Shown here piece after piece: positions 35,302-44,623 of a stretch of DNA of 64,000 bases; the stretch's first letter is position 1; each line of letters starts with the position of its first letter. The notes below the pieces were generated by a model. The model saw only the letters and a list, made by a program, of their open reading frames with translations, made no database searches and had not been told where the DNA came from. The stretch is from Tatumella sp. JGM118 (GTDB taxonomy: Bacteria > Pseudomonadota > Gammaproteobacteria > Enterobacterales > Enterobacteriaceae). A program made the translations under genes and the position numbers. The stretch covers positions 186,001 through 250,000 of the forward strand of contig NZ_JAERJR010000002.1 in assembly GCF_018257515.1 (NCBI RefSeq), given 5' to 3'.

Positions 35302-36043
35302 GATCAGGACCCCTGAGTCAGCTAAGGTTAAATATTAAAATAATTAATGACGCGGCATTTATCAGCGGGCTAATAATTCCCACAAAAATAGTCACCATTA
35401 AAAGTATAAGCCCCCCGGAAGCGTGAGGTTATTATTTTGTTAACACAGTAGCCGTCCTGACAGGTCCGGATGAGAATGGATACCATCCTGCAGGGAGAGG
35501 GCATTGCCGGGAAAAAAACCTTTCGGGGAATTATCTGATAAAAATAAGAGAGTTAATCTGACAGGTGTCATGGGTGTCTTCCGCTACCATAACGGGGAGA
35601 CAGCACCGCAAGCAGTTAATAAAAATGTTACATTTCATTGCCGATCCGGTCATAACAGTGGGATTGACCGTCTGGTACTCGCTGGAAAAAATTCATACCG
35701 ACGGCATATCAGGCCGTTAACGTTAACACTCCTGTTTGTTATTTATAAATTAACCTTAACAATATATGCGGGATATTGATGCGAAAGGTACCAGCGCCGG
35801 GCGCCTTTGGTATAGAAATTCTGTGCTAAGAGCAGGCTGCCCCTGCGGCGGACACAGAAACGGAGCCAGGATGACAAGATGATAGCCGGCAGGCGATGGC
35901 GCAGATCCAACCGCAACACATTCTGTCACAGAAGGCAGATAGCAGATGATTCAACTCCGCCAGAGAATGACCAACGGGCTGCACGCGACTACAAATTCAG
36001 CGGTACCCGGCAGCAGATAAATTGTAAATATTGAGGAACAGTA
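35302..36043. other. Intergenic region upstream of the dehydrogenase operon
   Basis: 742 bases between divergent genes, AT-rich close to the operon (35330-35430). It must contain the operon promoter, but no clear -35/-10 pair or operator was identified. Open frames such as 35504-35779 (+) lack credible composition. No gene called. Confidence 0.45.
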
Positions 36044-36877
36044 TTGAAACTTTTCGACTATCTGAAAATGGTCATTCCGGATCTGACCCCTGACAACAGT
36101 AAAGTACATCTTGCGCAACTGAATGATTATAAAGAGGACCCTCTGGTTAAATTCCGTGAGGGGACTTTCGATGCCTGGCAATGCTGGCAGAAGCGCTTAG
36201 AGTTTAGCCGCAGATATGTCGTCTCACTGATCCGTGTACCGGGAACCGGGACCTGGTTGTTTGCGGGCGTATTCCTGCAGATCGGTCATTCTGAAAAACA
36301 GGCCTGTCCGGACCGTGAAGAACGGTATTATCAGTACCGTCTGCAAAATGTTCCCGCGGGTGAGGAATATGCGGGAAGAATGTATATCAGTTTCAGGAAC
36401 ACAGCCCGCAACTTTATTCGTCGTGGTGAAAGTATTGATAACGATCTGATCGTCAATGAAATCTCTCCGGTACGTCTGACCTTCGGTGAATTCCCCGGTT
36501 ACCGGAATGTGATCTTGGATATGAACAGTATCGGTGCAATCCTCCGCCTTAATCTGCAATCCTGGCGTACTGCACTCTCTGTGGTTAAAGGCATCTATGT
36601 ATTGACCGACAGGGACGAGGGAAAGCTCTACATAGGGCAAGCCGGAGGAAGCGAAGGGATTTGGGGCAGGTGGAAAGACTATTTTGCTTCCGGGCATGGC
36701 GGGAATGTCGGGCTTAAGGAAACATTCGGGCCACGTGATGAACAGCGCCTGCAGAATATCACCTTTGCAATCCTGGAAGTACTCGATCCTAATGCTGAAG
36801 ACGGCGAAATCAACCGTCGCGAAACGCACTGGAAACAGATCCTGTTATCGCGGGAGTTTGGCCATAACCGTAATTAA
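36044..36877 (+). CDS. GIY-YIG domain nuclease family protein with uncharacterised N-terminal domain
   Basis: 277 residues from TTG 36044, preceded by GAGGAACAG. Residues 183-277 form a GIY-YIG domain: G183-I-Y, Y196-I-G, the catalytic Arg in IWGRWKDYF, and a late RRETHWKQ with the metal-binding Glu, then SREFGHNRN. Residues 1-175 have no motif I recognise and probably bind a partner or DNA. GIY-YIG domains cut DNA in repair, restriction and homing. The gene stands alone between long non-coding stretches, with no methyltransferase or helicase beside it, so it could be a solitary defence nuclease or a regulator. Confidence 0.75.
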   Translation: MKLFDYLKMVIPDLTPDNSKVHLAQLNDYKEDPLVKFREGTFDAWQCWQKRLEFSRRYVVSLIRVPGTGTWLFAGVFLQIGHSEKQACPDREERYYQYRLQNVPAGEEYAGRMYISFRNTARNFIRRGESIDNDLIVNEISPVRLTFGEFPGYRNVILDMNSIGAILRLNLQSWRTALSVVKGIYVLTDRDEGKLYIGQAGGSEGIWGRWKDYFASGHGGNVGLKETFGPRDEQRLQNITFAILEVLDPNAEDGEINRRETHWKQILLSREFGHNRN

Positions 36878-37443
36878 GCGGGTGAAGATAGTTTACTGAG
36901 TATTCAACCTATCCTGGCACCTGTGCCTGAGGCTACCGCAGGTCATGCCTGTTGCGGGTGGCGGACAGATAATCCTGACGAAACCTCCGGCACCGGTTAC
37001 CCTTATCTCCGGTAAAAGGCGGCAGGGTCTTTCCATGAAGGATTCCTTCAGAGCCATCATATCCTCTGACGACCTATGATGATGACTCCTGTCCGGGCTG
37101 GCGGTTAATCCATCGTCCTGTCCTTGTTGACCAGGCAACCGGATGAGATGAAATTTCCGTCAGACAATGCCCGGAAGAGCACAATGCACACCCCCTGGTA
37201 TATATTTCCCCCTTATTTCCCCGCAGAGAACGGTAATAACCGCTCAGGACCCACAGCGATAGTAAATTCTTATCTGTGAACCGTTATATCAATCTTTAAT
37301 CTGCGGGGGAGTATGTCCGGTAGCAGGCGGTTTAACGGCCCACAGGGGCGTTTAATTATTTTCCGGGCAATAAGCAACGCACAGATACTTTTCTTATTTA
37401 TAAATCCTCATTCTCGACGAATTTTTCTGCCGACAGGCCACAG

Positions 37444-37460
37444 CGCACCCTGCCGGTGCA
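37444..37460. promoter_or_regulatory. NtrC-type enhancer site
   Basis: CGCACC-N5-GGTGCA matches 11 of the 12 fixed bases of the NtrC operator TGCACC-N5-GGTGCA known from glnA. It lies about 155 bases upstream of the -24 element, a normal enhancer distance. Confidence 0.65.
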
Positions 37461-37613
37461 GTGTTGCACAATGTGCTATCAGATGATGATTTTAAAAATA
37501 ATATAAAAATCATCAGCTTATAAATAGCTAAAAATTTACCGTTAACTGGCTTCAGGATTCGGCATTAAATTTTTTTTCACCGGGGGGGAAACGCATTAAA
37601 TTTTTTTAAATAG

Positions 37614-37630
37614 CTGGCATGCCTTCTGCA
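37614..37630 (+). promoter_or_regulatory. Sigma-54 (-24/-12) promoter
   Basis: CTGGCATGCCTTCTGCA fits YTGGCAC-N5-TTGCA with two mismatches and keeps the invariant GG and GC ten bases apart. The expected transcript start is near 37641, 60 bases before the aldehyde dehydrogenase ATG. Confidence 0.7.
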
Positions 37631-37700
37631 TTAATCACAGGGAAGACAGCGGCGTAATGAATTCTCACTTTCATCTCCTGTTTAAAATAAAGGTAAATAT

Positions 37701-39173
37701 ATGCTGAGTTTTGATCCGGATAAAATTGATATCCCTGAAGGGAATTTTATTGGCGGCGAATACCTCAAAATGAAAGAGGGCAGTCTCGCGGTCAATCGTC
37801 CCTCAGATGGCAAAACTTATGCCTCACTGTCAGAAGCCGGAATTAACGACGTCGATGATGCGGTGAATATTGCCGAAAATGTCCGTCAGCAAAGTGGCTG
37901 GTCGGCCTGTTCCCCCCGTGAACGCGGTGCGGTGATGCGCCGCTGGGCCGATCTGATTGAGCAGGACAGCGAGTATTTAGGGCAACTGGAGGCGGCAGGA
38001 TCCACCCGCCCGGTGACGGAGGTGATGCAGCATGAAATCCCGTTTACTGCGGCGGCTATTCGCTTCTATGGTGAATGCGCCGACAAATTCAGTGGCGACC
38101 TGGTGCCAACCGCCAGCCACACTCTCGGCATGATCATTCCTGAGCCTTACGGGGTGGTCGGCGCGATCACTCCCTGGAACTTTCCATTATCGATGGCCTC
38201 CTGGAAATGCGGGCCGGCCCTGGCGGCGGGCAACGCCGTGGTACTGAAACCGTCTGAGCTGACCCCGTTTTCGACCGCCCGGATGGCAGAACTGGCCGTC
38301 AGGGCGGGGATCCCGGCCGGGGTGCTGAATATCGTTCAGGGGCGTGGTCATCTGACCGGCAGCGCGCTGGTGAAGCATCCGCTGGTCAGAAAAGTCTCCT
38401 TTACCGGGTCGACCGCCACCGGCGCACGGATAATGAGCGATGCGGCGATGCATGGTATGAAACCCGTCACCCTCGAACTGGGCGGCAAAAGTCCGCAACT
38501 GGTGTTCGATGATGCCGGGGACCCGCAAGCCATCGCACTGCGCATCTTCCGCGGATTTACCGCCAACGGCGGTCAGGCCTGTGTTGCCGGGACCCGGCTG
38601 ATCATTCAGCGGGGTATCGCGCCGGCGGTCACGGATCATCTTATCCGGTTATGCCGTCAGGTGACGCCGGGCAATACCTGGCTGGAAAGCAGCCGCTATT
38701 CCCCGTTAATCGATCAGCGTCAGGGCGAAAAAGTTGCCGGAATTGTGGCCCTCGCCCGGCAACAGGGGGCCGAGGTGCTGGCCGGCGGTGAGCGATTTGA
38801 CGCTACCGGCGAAGGCTGGTTTTACCAGCCCACGCTGCTCAGCAGGGTCAATGCCGGAAATTGCGCGGTGCAGGAAGAGATTTTTGGTCCGGTACTCACC
38901 CTGCAGTTGTTTGACGATGAAGAAGAAGGGCTTGCGCTGTGCCGGCACGAGATTTATGGCCTCTGTGCCGGCGTACATACCTCAAACCTGGCGGTCGCGA
39001 TGCGCGCCATAAAATCACTGGATGCCGGCACCGTCTGGGTCAATCGCTACGGCCGGAGCGGAGACTTCATTATTCCGACCGGCGGTTTTATGGGCTCCGG
39101 GATAGGTAAGGACCTGGGTAAGCAGGCTTTCCAGGCCTGTCAGCGGCAAAAAAGCGTTTTAATCGATTTCTAA
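37701..39173 (+). CDS. NAD(P)-dependent aldehyde dehydrogenase
   Basis: 490 residues. Oxidises an aldehyde to the acid. Visible: cofactor block ITPWNFPLSMASWKCGPALAAGN, LKPSELTP, SFTGSTATG, the general base Glu in LELGGKSP and the nucleophile Cys in NGGQACVAGTRL, then EEIFGPVLT. It most resembles the PuuC/betaine-aldehyde branch, acting on amino-aldehydes, which suits the amine oxidase genes beside it. First gene of the cluster, 60 bases after the predicted sigma-54 transcript start; weak AAAATAAAGG ribosome site. Confidence 0.93.
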   Translation: MLSFDPDKIDIPEGNFIGGEYLKMKEGSLAVNRPSDGKTYASLSEAGINDVDDAVNIAENVRQQSGWSACSPRERGAVMRRWADLIEQDSEYLGQLEAAGSTRPVTEVMQHEIPFTAAAIRFYGECADKFSGDLVPTASHTLGMIIPEPYGVVGAITPWNFPLSMASWKCGPALAAGNAVVLKPSELTPFSTARMAELAVRAGIPAGVLNIVQGRGHLTGSALVKHPLVRKVSFTGSTATGARIMSDAAMHGMKPVTLELGGKSPQLVFDDAGDPQAIALRIFRGFTANGGQACVAGTRLIIQRGIAPAVTDHLIRLCRQVTPGNTWLESSRYSPLIDQRQGEKVAGIVALARQQGAEVLAGGERFDATGEGWFYQPTLLSRVNAGNCAVQEEIFGPVLTLQLFDDEEEGLALCRHEIYGLCAGVHTSNLAVAMRAIKSLDAGTVWVNRYGRSGDFIIPTGGFMGSGIGKDLGKQAFQACQRQKSVLIDF

Positions 39174-39199
39174 CTCACTACCTCAAGCAGGAGAATATC

Positions 39200-39868
39200 A
39201 TGGGCGTTTTTAAACCTAAATTTATCACGTTTGATTGTTATGGCACGCTGATTAATTTCGATATGGCCGGGGCCGCCTCACGGCGATTCGCCGACAGAGT
39301 CCCGGCGGAGGTGATGCCTGCCTTTATCCGCGATTTCTCCTCCTACCGGCTGGATGAAGTTCTCGGGGCGTGGAAGCCCTACTACGATGTGGTCAGCCAG
39401 GCCCTGCAGCGTGCCTGCAGAAAGTGGGGCGTCGACTGGCAGCCGGCAGATACCGATTACATCTACAGCGACTGTGCCACCTGGGGGCCGCATCCGGATG
39501 TGCCGGAAGGGCTGGCGGTACTGGCGAAAGAATTCCCGTTAGTTCTGCTGACCAACTCTATGAAAGACCTGATCCCGCACCATATCCCCCGGCTGGGCGC
39601 GCCGATCCATATGGCGATCACCGCGGAAGAGACCGGTGCCTATAAGCCACATATGCAGGGCTTTGAATACATGCTGAATAAACTGGGCTGTGGTCCGGAA
39701 GAAATCCTGCACGTTTCCTCCAGCTTACGTTACGACCTGATGACGGCGGATGACCTGGGGATCACCCACAAAGTCTTTGTTAATCGCGGACATGAACCAG
39801 GTAATCCGGGCTACCGCTACACAGAAATCAATGGCATCAACGAACTGCCTGCGGTCGTTGGCATGTAA
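39200..39868 (+). CDS. HAD-family protein of the haloacid dehalogenase type II group
   Basis: 222 residues. Nucleophile D12 in TFDCYGTL, motif II LLTNSMKD, motif III Lys in GAYKPHMQGF and acidic motif IV region SSSLRYDLMTADDLG. True type II enzymes hydrolyse L-2-haloacids; members in amine-catabolic clusters may act as phosphatases or on other leaving groups, so the substrate is open. GCAGGAGAATATC precedes the ATG. It lies 26 bases after the aldehyde dehydrogenase and 15 before the flavoenzyme gene. Confidence 0.82.
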   Translation: MGVFKPKFITFDCYGTLINFDMAGAASRRFADRVPAEVMPAFIRDFSSYRLDEVLGAWKPYYDVVSQALQRACRKWGVDWQPADTDYIYSDCATWGPHPDVPEGLAVLAKEFPLVLLTNSMKDLIPHHIPRLGAPIHMAITAEETGAYKPHMQGFEYMLNKLGCGPEEILHVSSSLRYDLMTADDLGITHKVFVNRGHEPGNPGYRYTEINGINELPAVVGM

Positions 39869-39883
39869 ACCGGGAGCTGACTG

Positions 39884-41161
39884 ATGAAACTGGAATCTTT
39901 CTGGCAGGCCAATGCCCCGGTATTTAAAGGGGCAGCACAAACGCCTTTGCCTGAACGGGCGGATGTCGTGATCATCGGCGGAGGATTCAGCGGGATCTCT
40001 GCGGCCCGGAGTCTGGCGAAGCAGGGGATTGATGTCGTGGTGCTGGAAAAAAGCCGCATTATGAGCGAAGCCTCGGCCAGGAATGGCGGCCATTGCAACA
40101 GCGGTGTTGCTAAAAGCTTCGCCGACCTGGTGGCCAGAAAAGGACTGGAAAAAGCCTCTGAAATGTACCGCGCCTACGATGCTGCGGTGAATTATGTCAG
40201 CGGGATCGTTAAAGAGGAAGGCATTGACTGTGACTTCAGGTTTTGCGGAAAACTCAAGCTGGCCAGTAAACCGGCCCATTTCGACGGATTACGGGCAGCC
40301 TTTGAGCTGATGCGTAAAACGGTGGACCCGGAGATCGAGCTGATCTCCGCGGCAGACATTGGCCGGGAAATTGACAGCAAGGTGTTCCACGGTGGCTTGC
40401 TGCAACAGCGCGGCGCCAGTATGCATATGGGTAAGTTTGGGGTCGGTCTGGCAGAAGCCGCTGTCCGCCACGGCGCACGTATCTATGAGCATCACGCGGT
40501 CACGGCAATGACCCGCCTTTCCGGTCAGCGCCACCGGATTTCCACCGCCCGGGGGGAGATAGTTGCCGATAAAGTCTTACTGGCTACCGGCTGTTCATCT
40601 GACGGGCCTTTCCCCTGGGTACAGCGCCGTATCGTGCCGGTGGGCAGCTTTATTATTGTGACCGCGCCGCTGGCGCCGGATCTGCTGCACCGATTGCTGC
40701 CTCATGACCGTACCTACGTTAACTCAATGAATATCGGCAATTATTTCCGAACTACTGCCGATCACCGGCTGGTATTCGGTGGCCGGGCACGCTTTGCCAT
40801 CAGTAATCCGGCCTCAGACAGCCGTAGCGGAGAGATATTGCGCAGTGCGATGGGCAAGGTCTTTCCGGCACTGGCCTCTGCACCGGTGGATTACTGCTGG
40901 GGCGGGATGGTGGATATGAGTGCCGACAGGCTGCCTCATGCCGGCGAAGAAAACGGTGTGTATTACACCATGGGGTACAGCGGCCATGGCACACAGATGT
41001 CGGTGTGGATGGGGAATGTCATGGCAGACCTTATCAGCGGCCGCGCAGATAACAATCCCTGGAATGATAAACCCTGGGCCCCGGTGCCTGGCTATTTCGG
41101 CAAACCCTGGTTTCTGCCACTGACCGGGCTGTATTACAAAGCGAAAGATCGCCTGTTCTAA
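39884..41161 (+). CDS. FAD-dependent oxidoreductase of the DAO family (PuuB-like)
   Basis: 425 residues. N-terminal ADVVIIGGGFSGISAARSLAKQG binds FAD; SARNGGHCNSG is the covalent/close FAD region seen in PuuB/OrdL-type amine oxidases; C-terminal GYSGHGTQMSVWMG is typical of that group. These enzymes oxidise a C-N bond in a secondary amine or amino acid, yielding an aldehyde or oxo-acid plus the amine. With the aldehyde dehydrogenase two genes upstream it makes a two-step amine oxidation. Start supported by CCGGGAGCTG upstream. Confidence 0.88.
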   Translation: MKLESFWQANAPVFKGAAQTPLPERADVVIIGGGFSGISAARSLAKQGIDVVVLEKSRIMSEASARNGGHCNSGVAKSFADLVARKGLEKASEMYRAYDAAVNYVSGIVKEEGIDCDFRFCGKLKLASKPAHFDGLRAAFELMRKTVDPEIELISAADIGREIDSKVFHGGLLQQRGASMHMGKFGVGLAEAAVRHGARIYEHHAVTAMTRLSGQRHRISTARGEIVADKVLLATGCSSDGPFPWVQRRIVPVGSFIIVTAPLAPDLLHRLLPHDRTYVNSMNIGNYFRTTADHRLVFGGRARFAISNPASDSRSGEILRSAMGKVFPALASAPVDYCWGGMVDMSADRLPHAGEENGVYYTMGYSGHGTQMSVWMGNVMADLISGRADNNPWNDKPWAPVPGYFGKPWFLPLTGLYYKAKDRLF

Positions 41162-41190
41162 CTGAATCGTTCCAATTGCGGAGAGAGTCG

Positions 41191-42795
41191 ATGAGCAAAG
41201 ATGATAAAGATTTTCCGAACCAGCATTCCTTAACACGTTCCCTGAACCGGGGATCACTTTCCCGGCGTGACCTGATCAAGCTCCTCTCTGTCGGTGCCGT
41301 GGTCGGCAGCGGTCTGCCAGGTTTCTCTGCCAGTGCCCTGGCGGCAGAAGTGCCGGTCAAAGGCGGCAAAATGCGGGCGGCGATGTCGAACTCGTCGGCG
41401 ACCGATACGCTGGACCCGGCGAAAGCCAATAACAGCGCAGACTATACCCGTCAGTTTATGTTTTATAACGGGTTAACCGAAATTAACCAGACATTAGTCG
41501 CCACACCGGCGCTGGCGACCGCACTGCAATCGGATGACGGCATTCGCTGGCAGATTACCCTGCGTAAAGGGGTCACCTTCCATAACGGTAAAAGCCTGAC
41601 CGCGGACGATGTTATCTGGTCTTTATCCCGGCATAAGGATCCTTCCGTCGCTTCCAGCGTGTTCAGCCTGGCGCAACAGTTTAAAACGCTGACCGCCGTC
41701 AATCCGCAGCAGGTCGAGATTGTCCTGCAGGGGCCGAATTTTGACCTGCCGCTGATGCTGGCGATGCCGGCGTTCCTGATCGTACCGGCAGAGACCACCG
41801 ATTTTAACAAAGGGATCGGCACCGGGCCGTTTATCTGTCAGGCGTTCACCCCCGGGCTGCATACGCTCGGAAAACGTAATCCCGGCTACTGGAAACCCGG
41901 ACTGCCTCATCTTGACGAAATCGAACTGCTGGGGGTCCCGGATCAGGCTGCCCGCGTTAACGGGCTGATGTCCGGTGATTTACATGTCTGTTCAGCGATC
42001 AGCGCGGACTATGCTCAGCGGTTAAAAAACAGTGGCGGTCAGTTTGGCGTGCTGGAAAGTAAATCGGGCATGTATACCGACCTGATTATCCGCACAGATA
42101 TCACCCCCGGCAAAAATGAAGATTTCGTGATGGCGATGAAATATCTCCAGCCGCGGGAGATGATGGTCAATACCGCGTTACTCGGCTACGGGACTCCCGG
42201 CAATGATACCCCCGTCCCGCCCTGGCACCCGCTTTATAATGCCGACCTTAAGCCACGGCCGATCGACACCGATAAAGCCCGCTTCTATCTGAAGAAAGCA
42301 GGCATGAGCGGGGCCAGTGTTGAAGTGGTTACCGCACCGACCCTGGACGGGGCCGTGGAAGGGGCCCTGATGATGCAGAATATTGCCCGTAACGCCGGTC
42401 TGAACATTAATGTGCGCCGCGTCCCTTATGAAGGCTACTGGTCGACACACTGGATGAAGGATCCTATCGGCTACGGATCCGTTAACCCGCGTCCCACGGT
42501 CGATCTGCTGTTTTCTCAGTTTTATCTCTCGACGGCAGCCAATAATGAATCGAAATGGCATAACCCGCAATTTGATCAGCTGGTAGTGGCCGCGCGCGCC
42601 GTTCGTGATCCGGCGAAGCGTAAACAGATGTACGGCGACATGCAGACGTTGATCTACAACCATTGCGGCACTCTGGTTCCCGCGTTTGTCAGTTCACTGG
42701 ATGGTTACAGCCACCGGGTGAAAGGGCTGTCATCCAGCCCGTCGGGCATGATGATGGGATACCGTTTCCACGAAAATGTGTGGCTGACCGCCTGA
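41191..42795 (+). CDS. ABC transporter substrate-binding protein, SBP_5 (dipeptide/oligopeptide) family, Tat-exported
   Basis: 534 residues. A twin-arginine signal (LSRRDLIKLLSVGAVVG) ends near LAAEVP. The mature part has the SBP_5 signature LRKGVTFHNGKSLTADDVIWSL and later RNPGYWKP and PYEGYWSTHWMKDPIGYG. It captures a peptide or similar solute in the periplasm for the two permeases that follow. Tat export is less common than Sec for this class and is a shared trait of binding proteins for amine-like solutes in some proteobacteria (recollection). ATG 41191 with GGAGAGAG upstream. Confidence 0.9.
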   Translation: MSKDDKDFPNQHSLTRSLNRGSLSRRDLIKLLSVGAVVGSGLPGFSASALAAEVPVKGGKMRAAMSNSSATDTLDPAKANNSADYTRQFMFYNGLTEINQTLVATPALATALQSDDGIRWQITLRKGVTFHNGKSLTADDVIWSLSRHKDPSVASSVFSLAQQFKTLTAVNPQQVEIVLQGPNFDLPLMLAMPAFLIVPAETTDFNKGIGTGPFICQAFTPGLHTLGKRNPGYWKPGLPHLDEIELLGVPDQAARVNGLMSGDLHVCSAISADYAQRLKNSGGQFGVLESKSGMYTDLIIRTDITPGKNEDFVMAMKYLQPREMMVNTALLGYGTPGNDTPVPPWHPLYNADLKPRPIDTDKARFYLKKAGMSGASVEVVTAPTLDGAVEGALMMQNIARNAGLNINVRRVPYEGYWSTHWMKDPIGYGSVNPRPTVDLLFSQFYLSTAANNESKWHNPQFDQLVVAARAVRDPAKRKQMYGDMQTLIYNHCGTLVPAFVSSLDGYSHRVKGLSSSPSGMMMGYRFHENVWLTA

Positions 42796-42812
42796 GTCAT
42801 AAGGAGAAGCCC

Positions 42813-43769
42813 ATGAACCGTTTTATGATGTTGCTGATCGCCCGACGGGTCGGGTCGGGCATTCTGACGCTGATCATCGTTTCTATGGTGGTGTTTTTTA
42901 TCACCAGTTTACTCCCCGGTGATGCTGCACAAATGATCCTCGGACAAAATGCGACACCTGAGACGGTGACGGCTTTACGCCACCAGTTAGGGCTGGATCA
43001 GCCCTTGCCGGTGCGCTATTACCACTGGTTTACCGGACTGATGCAGGGGAACTTCGGGCTCTCTTTCGCCAGCCGGTTACCGGTTTCTCAGCTGATTGCC
43101 TCGCGGATCCCGGCCACGCTCGAACTGGCCGCGGTCACCACCCTGGTCTCTGTCCCGCTGGCGCTGTTTATCGGTTTTACTGCCGCGATGCAGCGTGATA
43201 AGTGGATCGATAAGGCGCTGGTCACCTGCACTATGGCGACGGTCGCAGTGCCTGAGTTCCTGATAGCCACCGTCGCGGTGATGGTGTTTGCCGTCAGACT
43301 GCACTGGGTTTCCGCCATGTCGTTCGGCAGCCCGAATGTGGATTTGTTAAGTTTCATTCAGGCCTACGCGCTGCCGGTGCTGACTTTATGTTGTGTACTG
43401 ACGGCGCAGATGGCCAGGATGACACGTTCGGCAATTATCAGTCAGCTCGACAGCCCCTATGTGGAGATGGCGTTACTCAAAGGTGTCTCTCCGGCCAGAG
43501 CCGTGCTGCGCCATGCCTTGCCCAATGCGGCCGGGGCTATCGCGAATGCCATTTCCCTCAGCCTCTCTTACCTGTTTGGCGGCGTGATCATTATCGAGAC
43601 GATCTTTAATTATCCCGGACTGGCCAGTCAGCTGGTGGATGCGGTCAGTAACCGGGATCTGCCGGTGGTACAGGTCTGCGTCATGCTGTTTGCCGCCTGT
43701 TATCTGCTGTTGTTGCTGGTGGCGGACATCATCACTATCGCGTTTAACCCGAAGTGGAGGAGCTCATGA
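42813..43769 (+). CDS. ABC transporter permease, DppB type
   Basis: 318 residues, six spans. N-terminal RRVGSGILTLIIVSMVVFFITSLLPGD and LGLDQPLPVRYYHWFTGLMQGNFGLS are the DppB opening; EMALLKGVSPARAVLRHALPNA is the EAA loop contacting the ATPase. ATG 42813 has AAGGAGAAG 3-9 bases upstream; it follows the binding-protein gene by 17 bases and its stop overlaps the next ATG. Confidence 0.93.
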   Translation: MNRFMMLLIARRVGSGILTLIIVSMVVFFITSLLPGDAAQMILGQNATPETVTALRHQLGLDQPLPVRYYHWFTGLMQGNFGLSFASRLPVSQLIASRIPATLELAAVTTLVSVPLALFIGFTAAMQRDKWIDKALVTCTMATVAVPEFLIATVAVMVFAVRLHWVSAMSFGSPNVDLLSFIQAYALPVLTLCCVLTAQMARMTRSAIISQLDSPYVEMALLKGVSPARAVLRHALPNAAGAIANAISLSLSYLFGGVIIIETIFNYPGLASQLVDAVSNRDLPVVQVCVMLFAACYLLLLLVADIITIAFNPKWRSS

Positions 43770-44623
43770 AATACCTTTCCACCGCATGGTCTTTTTTTCA
43801 GTCGCTCCGGTTTTCCGGAAAGCTGGGGTTACTGATCACGTTGTTCTGGATAGTGATGGCGCTGGTGGGCAGTAACATCGCCCCGTATCCGGTGAATGAT
43901 ATCGGTGGCGGGCCACTGTTCAGCGGCTTTTCGGCCAGGTTCTGGCTGGGGACCGATTATCTGGGGCGCGATATCCTGACCCGCATCCTGTATGGCAGCC
44001 GCTATACGCTCGGGCTTGCCCTGACGGCGGCCGTACTGGCCAGTGCGGTGGGTACCTTACTGGCACTGCTGGCGGCGGTCAGTGGCCGCTGGCTGGAAGA
44101 GATCCTCGGACGGGTCAATGATGCCTTACTGGTTCTGCCGGGCAAGGTCTTGTCGCTGATGATTGTCGCCGTCTTTGGTTCATCGTTGCCGATGCTTATC
44201 ATCACGGCGGTATTTACCTACTGGCCCGGCGCTTACCGGATAGCCTTTGCTCTGGCAAGCCAGTTACGGACCATGGACTATGTCAGGGTGTCGCAGTTAC
44301 GCGGAGAAAGCCGGGCCTATATCGCGCTTTTTGAAATTCTGCCGAATATGATCCATCCGATGCTGGCAGATTTTGGCCTCAGATTTATTTATATCGTCCT
44401 GCTGCTGAGCGGGCTCAGCTTCCTGGGGCTGGGCGTACAGCCCCCCCAGGCCGACTGGGGCACGCTGGTCCGCGAAAACATGCAGGGATTATTTGACGGT
44501 TCACCGGCGGTCCTGATGCCGGCGCTGGCGATAGCCAGTCTGACCATCGGGGTTAACCTGTTTATTGACAGTCTGCAAAGCCGGCGTCCGGCGGCGCTGA
44601 CGCTGGCGAAGGAGGGGGTATGA
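43766..44623 (+). CDS. ABC transporter permease, DppC type
   Basis: 285 residues with a cytoplasmic N-terminus, six spans, FWLGTDYLGRDILTRILYGSR (DppC signature) and the EAA loop YVRVSQLRGESRAYIALFEILPNM. ATG 43766 overlaps the previous stop (ATGA); the next gene overlaps by 4 bases as well. Confidence 0.93.
   Translation: MKYLSTAWSFFQSLRFSGKLGLLITLFWIVMALVGSNIAPYPVNDIGGGPLFSGFSARFWLGTDYLGRDILTRILYGSRYTLGLALTAAVLASAVGTLLALLAAVSGRWLEEILGRVNDALLVLPGKVLSLMIVAVFGSSLPMLIITAVFTYWPGAYRIAFALASQLRTMDYVRVSQLRGESRAYIALFEILPNMIHPMLADFGLRFIYIVLLLSGLSFLGLGVQPPQADWGTLVRENMQGLFDGSPAVLMPALAIASLTIGVNLFIDSLQSRRPAALTLAKEGV

Larger units (their letters stand above)
36878..37700. other. Long regulatory region upstream of the 12-gene amine/peptide cluster
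   Basis: 823 bases without a gene. From 37440 on it holds, in order, an NtrC-type site (37444-37460), an inverted repeat GCACA-A-TGTGC (37466-37476), an IHF-like AATCAT-N4-TTA (37508-37520, one mismatch), two copies of GCATTAAATTTTTTT (37562 and 37593) and a -24/-12 promoter (37614-37630). The part from 36878 to 37440 shows nothing I can name. Confidence 0.6.

Noticed and set aside
35504-35779. 91-codon frame between the dehydrogenase and GIY-YIG genes
   Set aside because: Ribosome site is weak and the composition is not protein-like; no family recognised.
36044-36877. Homing endonuclease of a mobile intron
   Set aside because: No intron or split host gene around it, and the N-terminal half is not a homing-enzyme DNA-binding tail I recognise.
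37466-37476. Second NtrC site at GCACA-A-TGTGC
   Set aside because: Its centre spacing is too short for the NtrC operator; kept only as an inverted repeat.
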